Below, piece by piece: positions 14,639 through 20,434 of a stretch of 20,434 bases of DNA. The position numbers were made by a program, and so were the translations under genes. Each line of letters begins with the position of its first letter. Within the stretch, counting starts at the first letter, position 1. The stretch is from a bacterium (GTDB lineage: Bacteria > Hydrothermota > UBA3073 > JACQXS01 > JAUWAR01), in the NCBI GenBank assembly GCA_030601965.1, contig JAUWAR010000006.1, positions 1 through 20,434 of the forward strand. Direction: 5' to 3'. The notes beneath the pieces are model-generated. The model worked only from the letters and a program-made list of their open reading frames with translations. It was not told where the DNA came from and ran no database searches.

Positions 14639-15949
14639 ATGCATATCTTACTACTTACTACTTACTACTTACTACTTACTACTAATTGGATGGGGATGTA
14701 TCTCCAGGGTGAGAAAATTGGCTATACCCAGACAATCTTTGAGGAAAAGAATTATGGGTATAATATAAAAGAACTTACCTCTATGACACTCTCTATGATG
14801 GGAACAAAGAAAACTCTCAGTTCTTTCGCAACTTATAAAGTAGACAAAAATTATAAACTTCTCTCCTTTACATTTGAACTTAATACAGAGGCACAGAGAA
14901 TACTTTCCAATGGAAAAATAAGAAGAGGTCTGTTTAGAAAAGTATTGGATATTTCAGTGAACACAGGTGGCAAAAGAATAAATAAAGAAATAAAATTGAA
15001 AGGCGATATATATCCAATGTCTGCATTGCCAAAGATTATTTGTAGAGGCTTGATTGGGCAACCACAAGAATTCCTTGTTTTTGACCCTTCTATTCAGGCT
15101 ATAAATCCAGCAAATTGCACTATTATAAAAGAATCAGGCGATTCTATTCAAGTTAAAACTAAACTCTTGTCTGCAACTACCTTAACCTGGCTTACAAAAG
15201 ATGGAATCCCTTTATATGAACAACAACCTATGGGTATTGTCGCAAAAAGAGAATCACAAGACCAGGCATTGATGATGGGCAATGCCCCTGAAATACTCAC
15301 TATGTTTGCAATTCAATCAAATATAAAGATCGAACATCCAAGAGAGGTAAAATTCTTAAAGACAATTGTGGAAGGTAGGTTTCTTGAAAACGAATGTCAA
15401 ACTCTTCATAATGATACTTTAATAATACAGAGTCTCTCCCCTCATAAAACAAATCAAAAATTAAAAATTAAAAATCAAAAATATCTTGAATCTACTTCAT
15501 TTATTCAGTGTAAAGATAAAAGAATAGCAAAACTTGCAAAGGAGATAACCCGTTCAAGTAAAGATAACTGGGATAAAGTTAAAGACATTACAGATTGGGT
15601 TTCTCGCAATATTGAGGATGCTCCCACAGTAACGATGCCCTCTGCACTGGATGTGCTTGAACTCAGGCAGGGAGATTGTAATGAGCATTCTGTTCTATTT
15701 GTTGCATTGGCAAGAGCCATAGGTATCCCATCAGACATAGTTGTAGGATTGGTTTATATAGACGGAGGTTTTTATTACCATGCCTGGGCAAAGGTATGGG
15801 TAGGAACATGGATTGCAGTAGACCCTACTTTTGGGCAATACATTGCTGATGCAACACACATAGCACTCGCCGAAGGCGAATTGCAAGAACAGGCAAAAAT
15901 AATGGATATTGTGGGTAAATTAAAGATACGAGTAATTGAATATAAATAA
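14639..15949 (+). CDS. Exported transglutaminase-like protein
   Basis: A 436-residue protein with a C-terminal transglutaminase/papain-like fold. The catalytic triad is Cys347 (GDCNEHS), His381 (YYHAWAKVWVG) and Asp395 (AVDPTFGQ), in the usual spacing. The N-terminal 330 residues begin WMGMYLQGEKIGYTQT, a leader domain often found before exported transglutaminases. The signal-peptide core LLLTTYYLLLTT is encoded by five TTACTAC heptamers right after the start codon. A second tract (15451-15484) inserts NQKLKIKNQK before the catalytic domain. There is no clear ribosome site. It probably acts on peptides or proteins in the envelope; whether it cleaves or cross-links cannot be told. Not overlapped with the FecR gene, so it may have its own promoter. 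Confidence 0.85.
   Translation: MHILLLTTYYLLLTTNWMGMYLQGEKIGYTQTIFEEKNYGYNIKELTSMTLSMMGTKKTLSSFATYKVDKNYKLLSFTFELNTEAQRILSNGKIRRGLFRKVLDISVNTGGKRINKEIKLKGDIYPMSALPKIICRGLIGQPQEFLVFDPSIQAINPANCTIIKESGDSIQVKTKLLSATTLTWLTKDGIPLYEQQPMGIVAKRESQDQALMMGNAPEILTMFAIQSNIKIEHPREVKFLKTIVEGRFLENECQTLHNDTLIIQSLSPHKTNQKLKIKNQKYLESTSFIQCKDKRIAKLAKEITRSSKDNWDKVKDITDWVSRNIEDAPTVTMPSALDVLELRQGDCNEHSVLFVALARAIGIPSDIVVGLVYIDGGFYYHAWAKVWVGTWIAVDPTFGQYIADATHIALAEGELQEQAKIMDIVGKLKIRVIEYK
14648..14682. repeat. Heptamer tract (TTACTAC)5 encoding a signal-peptide core
   Basis: Five exact TTACTAC units, starting three codons after the ATG, encode LLLTTYYLLLTT. Same unit number, same period and same position in the gene as the TTACTGC tract of the caspase-like gene. 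Confidence 0.95.
15451..15484. repeat. Heptamer tract (AAATYAA) inside the transglutaminase gene
   Basis: AAATCAA, AAATTAA, AAATTAA, AAATCAA plus a partial unit, in frame, encoding a basic NQKLKIKNQK insert. Confidence 0.85.
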
Positions 15950-15962
15950 TCCAGGAGAAAAT

Positions 15963-16179
15963 ATGAAAAAATATTATAGATTGCTATTGGTTACCTGTGA
16001 TAGCAAATGGACAGATATCTAAAGAGGCCCTCAGGAGCAAGATAATAGAAACAGGAATGATACAAAATGAGTTGGTAAAAAAAGCACAAGAGATGCTTGA
16101 ACAAGATGAAGGTATTGGCGAAGAGGAACTAATACTCTATGTAGATATAGAGGAAGCAATATACTTACATATTTTCTGA
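15963..16179 (+). pseudogene. Frameshifted small exported gene
   Basis: AGGAG lies 6-7 nt before ATG 15963, which reads MKKYYRLLLVTC, a typical signal-peptide start, and then stops after 19 codons. A second frame picks up at about 15995 with VIANGQISKEALRSKIIETG, continuing to EEELILYVDIEEAIYLHIF and TGA at 16177-16179. Joining the two frames gives one coherent exported protein, so a small indel has probably broken it. The C-terminal end looks like a deletion junction with the glycosyltransferase remnant. I do not recognise the family. Confidence 0.4.
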
Positions 16180-16214
16180 GCTACAGCAAATTCTTATCAT
16201 TATCCAGTTTAAAG

Positions 16215-16884
16215 TTGACTCTTCTAAAAACAGGTATCAGTTCAAAAAAATGTAATGTGTTGATGAATACTCCAGATGAGATGATTTTTAAACCCATAAA
16301 CAATGTCGGAAAGAGCAATACGCACTTTAATATAGTATATCATGGAACCCTTGTTTATAGATATGGTGTAGATATTGCTATAAAGGCTCTAAAGATTTTA
16401 AAAAAAAGCAAATACCTGAAGTAAAATTGAATATCATAGGTGAAGGAGATGAACTTGAAGAACTCACGGAATTAACCGAAAGTCTTTCCCTTGAGGATGA
16501 TATATATTTTAGTAAAAGTTTTATGCCTGTCGAGGCATTACCAGGGATAATTGCAAAGATGAATGTTAGTGTTGTACCAAATAGGGCGGATCACTTTACT
16601 GATAAGGTCTTAAACTCAAAACTTCTTGAGTATGTCGCTATGAATACACCAGTAATAGCTTCAAGGACATCTTGTATAAAGTATTACTTTAACGACTCAA
16701 TGGTTATGTTTTTGAACCTGAAAATGAAAAAGACCTTGCAGAAAAAATTCTTTATCTTTATAACCATTTAGAAAAAAGAAAGGGTCTTGCAGAAAATGCC
16801 CTGAGGTTCTTTGAGAAATATAACTGGCAAACTGAAAAACAGAAATATTATCATATAATTGATAAATTGATAAAGTGCCTTTAA
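16215..16884 (+). pseudogene. GT4-type glycosyltransferase remnant
   Basis: This is the C-terminal half of a family 4 (GT-B) glycosyltransferase. The pieces in order are LLKTGISSKKCNVLMNTPDE / FNIVYHGTLVYRYGVDIAIKAL; KLNIIGEGDELEEL...IYFSKSFMPVEALPGIIAKMNVSVVPNR...KLLEYVAMNTPVIASR; and EPENEKDLAEKILYLYNHLE to YHIIDKLIKCL. The first frame break is at an A8 run (16400-16407) and the second at a T5 run near 16711. One extra base at each restores a continuous protein. The acceptor-binding N-terminal domain is missing altogether. The final codons overlap the recX start, so the two were once an operon. Homopolymer breaks could be assembly errors, but the missing N-terminal half cannot. Confidence 0.75.
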
Positions 16885-17501
16885 TTACTAAAATAGAAGT
16901 CCAGAAAAAGAAGCCTAATCGTAGGTCTGTATATATTGATGGTAAATATGCCTTTGGTATAGATGAAGAAGTATTATTACAATTTAATTTAGAAGAAGAC
17001 CAAACCATAGATGAACAGGAAATCAAGGACATTCAAAAAGCAGAAGAAAAAAGGGCTTGTAAGGAAAGTAGTTTAAGACTGCTCTCTTACAGAATGCGCA
17101 CAGAAAACGAACTACGAAAAAGGTTGAAACAAAAGAACCATAATCAAGAAGTTATTGATGAAGTTTTAGATAGTCTTAAAAGACTGGCCCTTATTAACGA
17201 TTTAGAGTTTGCCCGTATGTGGATGCGAGAGAGAGGTAATTCTCGTGGAAAATTTAAACTTAAAACCGAATTATGGGAAAAGGGTGTCTCTCAAGAAATA
17301 ATAGAAACTGTCCTTTCAGAATTACCCTTAAATGAATCTGAGATTGCAGAAAAACTCAGAGACAAGTGGCTGAAATCCCATAAAAATATTGGTGATGATG
17401 TCCTAAAGAGAAGGCTTACGAATTTTCTTTTGAGACGGGGAATAAGCTACGATACTATATCAGAATTAAGGATAAAGGATTCTCGTCATTGCGAGCACTA
17501 G
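16875..17501 (+). CDS. recX: Regulatory protein RecX
   Basis: RecX binds RecA filaments and tunes recombination activity. The 208-residue product has the three-helix repeat pattern: KIEVQKKKPNRRSVYIDGKYAFGI at the start, then RLLSYRMRTENELRKRLKQKNHNQEVIDEVLDSLKRLALINDLEFARMW, then GKFKLKTELWEKGVSQEIIETVL. The GTG start lies inside the last codons of the glycosyltransferase remnant. The last five residues (RHCEH) and the TAG stop come from a dispersed repeat beginning at about 17484, so the native C-terminus has been replaced or extended by repeat DNA. No recA is visible nearby. Confidence 0.93.
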   Translation: MPLITKIEVQKKKPNRRSVYIDGKYAFGIDEEVLLQFNLEEDQTIDEQEIKDIQKAEEKRACKESSLRLLSYRMRTENELRKRLKQKNHNQEVIDEVLDSLKRLALINDLEFARMWMRERGNSRGKFKLKTELWEKGVSQEIIETVLSELPLNESEIAEKLRDKWLKSHKNIGDDVLKRRLTNFLLRRGISYDTISELRIKDSRHCEH

Positions 17502-17571
17502 CGAAGCAATCTTTCCTTGCAATGTGTGAGATTGCTTTGTCGGTCGCCTAAGGCGACCTCCTCGCAATGAC
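17485..17571. repeat. GTCATTGCGAG...CTCGCAATGAC dispersed hairpin repeat
   Basis: Outer arms GTCATTGCGAG (17485-17495) and CTCGCAATGAC (17561-17571) are perfect inverted copies. Inner arms AAGCAATCT (17504-17512) and AGATTGCTT (17529-17537) are also perfect, and a third dyad GGTCGCC-TAA-GGCGACC is nested between them. This belongs to the widespread 'GTCATTGCGAGGAGCGAAGC' class of bacterial dispersed repeats. It overlaps the 3' end of recX, separates it from convergent pcm and could act as a two-way terminator. Confidence 0.9.
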
Positions 17572-17597
17572 AGTCGTGGTTGAGTGAAGTATCTATA

Positions 17598-18257
17598 CTA
17601 ATGCACCATCGGAACAAATCTTACAGGAATTATGCTTTTCTTTTTAATGCCCTCCTCTGTTTTGGTAACAACAATAAGTTCCTGAAAATAGTCACCCACA
17701 GGAATTACCATTCTGCCTCCAATTTTTAATTCTCTTATCAGTTCCTCAGGAATGGTTTCAGGTGCACAGGTAACAATAATACCATCAAAAGGTGCTTTTT
17801 CTTTCCATCCTTTATAGCCATCTCCATATCTAACAAATATATTTTCATATCCCAACTCTTTTAATTTTCTCTCTGCACTTTGTGCAAGAGGTTCTAAAAT
17901 CTCTATTGTATATACTTCCTTCACAATCTCTGCAAGGACAGCCGCCTGATATCCAGAACCCGTGCCTATCTCCAGAATTTTATCATCTTTTGATATATTT
18001 ACCAATTCTGTCATAAGTGCTACTATATAAGGCTGGGATATAGTTTGATTATATCCAATAGGTAGAGGCCTATCTGTATATGCCATCTCTCTTAATCTTT
18101 CTGGAACAAAGAGATGCCTCTCAACCTTTCTCATAGCAGAAAGCACAAGGGTATCTTTTATGCCCCTTTTTACAATCTGTGTCTCTACCATTTTCTGCCT
18201 GAAATGGCTATAAGAATTGGGATTACATAAAAGTGGAACTATTAAAAACAGATACAT
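17598..18257 (-). CDS. pcm: Protein-L-isoaspartate O-methyltransferase with export signal
   Basis: Pcm methylates isoaspartyl residues in damaged proteins using S-adenosylmethionine. The core is complete: VETQIVKRGIKDTLVLSAM, RHLFVPE, IGYNQTISQPYIVALMTELV, the SAM motif EIGTGSGYQAAVLAE, ENIFVRYGDGYKGW, FDGIIVTCAPETIPEEL and GGRMVIPVGD. I chose ATG 18257 because GGGGG stands 4-5 nt upstream and a good promoter lies just before it; an in-frame TTG at 18341 would put both inside the gene. From this start the protein begins MYLFLIVPLLCNPNSYSH, which looks like a signal or lipoprotein-type peptide, unexpected for an enzyme needing cytoplasmic SAM. Divergent from the PorV-family gene. Confidence 0.92.
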   Translation of the reverse strand: MYLFLIVPLLCNPNSYSHFRQKMVETQIVKRGIKDTLVLSAMRKVERHLFVPERLREMAYTDRPLPIGYNQTISQPYIVALMTELVNISKDDKILEIGTGSGYQAAVLAEIVKEVYTIEILEPLAQSAERKLKELGYENIFVRYGDGYKGWKEKAPFDGIIVTCAPETIPEELIRELKIGGRMVIPVGDYFQELIVVTKTEEGIKKKSIIPVRFVPMVH

Positions 18258-18275
18258 AAAACCCCCGTTTCTATA

Positions 18276-18304
18276 CTTATATAGTAAATACGATAGATTT
18301 GCAA
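18276..18304 (-). promoter_or_regulatory. pcm promoter
   Basis: Minus-strand TTGCAA (18304-18299), a 17-nt spacer and TATAAG (18281-18276) form a good sigma-70-type promoter, giving a leader of about 12 nt that carries the GGGGG ribosome site of the ATG at 18257. Confidence 0.6.
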
Positions 18305-18321
18305 GTTTTTTCTTTTTTTTC

Positions 18322-18356
18322 TTGACAAACTTCTTAAGCAACGATAAAAGGCTTAA
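18322..18356 (+). promoter_or_regulatory. Promoter of the PorV-family gene, with dyad
   Basis: TTGACA (18322-18327) is followed after 15 nt by GATAAA (18343-18348). TTAAGC (18334-18339) and GCTTAA (18351-18356) form a perfect inverted repeat around that -10, an operator-like layout similar to the one before dapF. Confidence 0.45.
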
Positions 18357-18394
18357 AAGAGGAAAGGTACTTTAACTTTTTTTTAAGGAGGTAG

Positions 18395-18409
18395 ATGAAA
18401 AAAGAATAG
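18395..18409 (+). promoter_or_regulatory. Four-codon ORF with amber stop, in frame with the PorV-family gene
   Basis: AAGGAGGTAG stands directly before ATG AAA AAA GAA TAG, and the codon after TAG is TTG followed by ATG of the main frame. This is either a stop-restart leader, a nonsense mutation that removed a KKE-type n-region, or a site of amber readthrough. Confidence 0.5.
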
Positions 18410-19492
18410 TTGATGCGGTGTAAGTTCAATCTTCCATGCCAGAGGCAGGTCGTCCTTTGGCGACTTTTATTAGTTTTCATATTTTTATTCCTATCAGGAT
18501 TTAATAGTCCTTCCTTTTCTGGGGCATCCCAGTCAGGTGCTGTATTTCTAATTATATTCCCAGGAGCAAGACCAACCGGGATGGCAGCTGCGTTCAGTGC
18601 TATCGCAGATGACGCCCTTGCTACATATTATAACGATGCAGGTCTGGCATTCCAGGATAAAAGTGATGCAGCCCTCCAGCATGCTAATTGGCTCTCAGGT
18701 CTTTATCCTGGTATGTATTATGAGTTTGCAGGTTTTGTCCATCCAATTGAGACGGGTGTTATAGGAGGACATATTATCTATCTTACGACTGGAGAAACCC
18801 AGGCAGTTGACCCATACGGTAGAGAGATTGCAAAATTTACCAGTTTTGACCTTTCTGTCAAAGCATCCTATGGAACAAAATTAAGGGAAAATTTAGGAGT
18901 TGGGGTTGGTGTAAAATTTATATATTGTTATCTGGTGCCATCGTGGATAATCTGGGAGGTACTTCAGGAAAAGGGCGGAGGATATGGTATCTCATGGGCA
19001 TTTGATTTCTCAACTATGTATAAAACTAAAGTTAGAGGACTTACTCTGGGACTTTCTTTACAAAATTTAGGACCAGGTTTAAGTTATCTTGATACAGGCG
19101 AATCTGACCCCCTTCCCTGGACATTGCGGTTTGGTACTACTTACAAGATATTTGACACAAAACTTCACAGGCTTACAACTTCAGTAGAACTTACAAAGAT
19201 ATTGGTAGGTCTTGACCAGGATTTCAAAGATATGAGAGAGAATTTTGAGAAAGGAATAGAATTTATTTACAAGGATACATGGAAGGCAATTGGGGTTGAA
19301 TATCTCTATTACAATTTTATTGCTTTAAGAGCAGGTTATTTCTGGGATACAGCGGGTCACAGAGAAGGCCTAACATTTGGTGGAGGCATTCACATAAGGG
19401 GATTGAGATTTGATATAGGAGTAGATTCTGAACTTTACGAGTTTGATACGAGTAATTACAGATTTTCTCTAAACTACCTATTTGGGGGATAA
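18410..19492 (+). CDS. PorV/PorQ-family outer membrane protein
   Basis: A 360-residue outer membrane barrel of the PorV/PorQ (UPF0164) family, whose members serve type IX secretion in Bacteroidota. After a hydrophobic signal segment (LLLVFIFLFLSGFNSPSFSGAS) comes the family start FPGARPTGMAAAFSAIADDALATYYNDAGLAF, then alternating strands (FAGFVHPIETGVIGGHIIYL, SFDLSVKASYGTKL, GLTLGLSLQNLGPG, LPWTLRFGTTYKI) and a final YRFSLNYLFGG with a terminal aromatic pattern. A strong AAGGAGGT site lies upstream, but its ATG (18395) opens a frame that meets TAG after four codons (MKKE). The gene then restarts in the same frame at TTG 18410 or ATG 18413. The N-terminal QRQVVLWRL is encoded by a palindromic GTCGTCC-TTTGGCGAC segment. 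Confidence 0.85.
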   Translation: MMRCKFNLPCQRQVVLWRLLLVFIFLFLSGFNSPSFSGASQSGAVFLIIFPGARPTGMAAAFSAIADDALATYYNDAGLAFQDKSDAALQHANWLSGLYPGMYYEFAGFVHPIETGVIGGHIIYLTTGETQAVDPYGREIAKFTSFDLSVKASYGTKLRENLGVGVGVKFIYCYLVPSWIIWEVLQEKGGGYGISWAFDFSTMYKTKVRGLTLGLSLQNLGPGLSYLDTGESDPLPWTLRFGTTYKIFDTKLHRLTTSVELTKILVGLDQDFKDMRENFEKGIEFIYKDTWKAIGVEYLYYNFIALRAGYFWDTAGHREGLTFGGGIHIRGLRFDIGVDSELYEFDTSNYRFSLNYLFGG

Positions 19493-19495
19493 GAT

Positions 19496-19551
19496 AGTTG
19501 ATAGTCTATAGTTGATAGTTTATAAACCATAGACCATCAACCATAGACTGC
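19496..19551. repeat. Heptamer inverted repeat between convergent genes
   Basis: Eight units in exact 7-nt register: AGTTGAT, AGTCTAT, AGTTGAT, AGTTTAT, then AAACCAT, AGACCAT, CAACCAT, AGACTGC. The second half is the approximate reverse complement of the first, so the RNA folds into a long AU-rich hairpin. It fills the gap between the PorV-family gene and the pseudogene and may end transcription from both sides. Confidence 0.85.
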
Positions 19552-19671
19552 TTTTTATCTCAGTAGTATCATCTTCTTCGTAGTCCTAAATTCCTCACCT
19601 ACAGAAAGTTTATAGAAAAAAACACCGGCAGAAACCTTTTTTCCTTTATTATCCGTGCCATCCCAGGTGAC

Positions 19672-19692
19672 AGTTGAGAGTTGAGAGTTAGA
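19672..19692. repeat. Heptamer tract (AGTTGAG) inside the sorting-domain remnant
   Basis: AGTTGAG, AGTTGAG, AGTTAGA in register. On the minus strand it encodes the SNSQLST segment between the first strand and the TVTWDG motif of the FlgD-type domain. Confidence 0.6.
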
Positions 19693-19739
19693 AAAAGAAC
19701 GGATGAGACGACCAGAGAGGTCATAGATGCTGATAGTAG

Positions 19740-19760
19740 GTAGTAAGGAGTAAGGAGTAA
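19740..19760. repeat. Heptamer tract (GTAGTAA/GGAGTAA) before the sorting domain
   Basis: GTAGTAA, GGAGTAA, GGAGTAA in register, closely related to the TTACTAC tract of the transglutaminase gene when read on the other strand. It sits exactly at a frame break between the FG-GAP and FlgD-type parts of the pseudogene. Confidence 0.75.
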
Positions 19761-20411
19761 AGTCCGTCAGCCATTTTTAAAGACATAGAGACTATCATTT
19801 GAACACCACGGGGCCCTGACCACCGCAATCTCATATTTTCCATCACCATCAATGTCACCCACTGCAGGAGTGGGCCATATCTGATAGCCCTGTTCCATCA
19901 TTATGCCATGCATAGATTTTACCATTATTGGAAGAAATAATAACCTCTTCGCCTGTATATGCTATATCAAGATTTGCACACATTGGCGAAGCAAAGATCA
20001 TCTTCAACCTCTCCAAAAATATGGTCTCCATTACTATTAAAGTTTCCATCAAGACAGAAATAATACAGGTCAGTTGGTATAAATTCACCACCATCATAAT
20101 AGACATTCACAAAGCAATACCTGATAGGAACATAGTTAACACCTCCTCCCAGCAAAACCCATTTTGTCCCCCAGAACGCATAACAATCCTTAAGAAAATT
20201 TCTGATTCTCTCAGGGGTATCACATCCAGGATAATTAAGGTCAATCCAGGAAACAGTTCTAATAACAGCATTTATCCCTTTTTGTGTCTTCCAATCTCTT
20301 AATCTTTCAAATTCACCCTCAAACTCATCTATGGTGATAATTACATAGTCAACACTCTCCCCTTTAAGAGAGGGAAATTTTGTCACAAAATAGGGCTTAA
20401 TCTTGTTGGGT

Positions 20412-20434
20412 GCCACAGCCAAGATGGCTGTGCC
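20412..20434. repeat. GCCACAGCC-AAGAT-GGCTGTGCC dispersed palindrome
   Basis: Arms GCCACAGCC (20412-20420) and GGCTGTGCC (20426-20434) are inverted copies with one mismatch. The GCCAAGATGGC core is shared with the insertion in the LpxB-like gene at about 5247. It may continue beyond the edge. Confidence 0.65.

Larger units (their letters stand above)
19555..20434 (-). pseudogene. Decayed C25 protease / FG-GAP / FlgD-type sorting-domain gene
   Basis: Minus strand, running off the right edge. The first frame (to 19967) encodes the N-terminal part of a gingipain-like C25 domain: VDYVIITIDEFEGEFERLRDWKTQKG, RIRNFLKDCYAFWGTKWVLLGGG, PTDLYYFCLDGNFNSNGD. The catalytic His and Cys region is missing. 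After a frame change comes an FG-GAP/VCBS-like unit (EEVIISSNNGKIYAWHNDGTG). After another comes TPAVGDIDGDGKYEIAVV, stopping at 19767-19769. A last frame encodes SIYDLSGRLIR...STVTWDGTDNKGKKVSAGVF to KMILLR at 19555, a FlgD-Ig-like C-terminal domain used as a secretion signal. At least three frame changes and a large internal deletion make it nonfunctional. Confidence 0.8.

Noticed and set aside
18258..18341. N-terminal extension of pcm from TTG 18341 (MLKKFVKKKKKKLANL...)
   Set aside because: It lacks a ribosome site and overlaps the pcm promoter; the lysine run comes from a poly-T tract.
18395..18409. Amber (TAG) recoding such as pyrrolysine in this organism
   Set aside because: TAG ends recX in the ordinary way, within repeat DNA, and no downstream PYL-type element or gene is visible; a single in-frame TAG at a gene start is better explained by restart or mutation.

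Overview
The window is AT-rich, compact bacterial chromosome. It suggests a Gram-negative, uncultivated lineage. Outer-membrane-type proteins are present: a PorV/PorQ-family barrel, a second signal-peptide barrel, and remnants of a C25 (gingipain-like) protease with a FlgD-like C-terminal sorting domain, which together point to a type IX-like secretion setting. The gene mix (TIGR03492-type LpxB relative, CHASE2 cyclase, FecR-domain protein, exported transglutaminase, caspase-like protease) and the dense dispersed short repeats inside genes resemble candidate phyla such as WOR-3, Omnitrophota or Desantisbacteria. That placement is inference and weak.

Layout. 1-2303 (minus) is a housekeeping operon: DUF1844 protein, panB, thiL and cmk (cut by the left edge). 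It diverges from uvrB (2476, plus) over a shared promoter region. A LpxB-related glycosyltransferase (4493-5665, plus) converges on an outer membrane barrel gene (5699-6655, minus) across a two-way hairpin. The barrel gene has a long leader with a 28-codon ORF, a hairpin, a perfect palindrome and a MITE-like element. From 7187 runs a plus-strand operon: dapF, an EF-G paralogue, a secreted caspase-like protein, a CHASE2 adenylate cyclase and a FecR/FN3/TPR protein, then an exported transglutaminase with its own repeat-derived signal peptide. 15950-16884 is decayed: a frameshifted small gene and a GT4 glycosyltransferase remnant that runs into recX. After recX comes a dispersed hairpin repeat that supplies the recX stop codon. 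A pcm with a signal peptide (minus) diverges from the PorV-family gene (plus). The right end holds a broken C25 protease/FG-GAP/FlgD gene (minus).

The strongest pattern is a family of short tracts with an exact 7-nt period but different sequences, at about eleven places. Several lie in frame inside conserved enzymes, and two encode the hydrophobic core of signal peptides. Palindromic dispersed repeats are likewise inserted in frame in dapF, the LpxB relative and the cyclase, and one forms the C-terminus of RecX. The best candidate for an undescribed functional system is the operon coupling an EF-G paralogue with an altered G4 motif to a secreted caspase-like protease, a CHASE2 cyclase and a FecR-domain protein.
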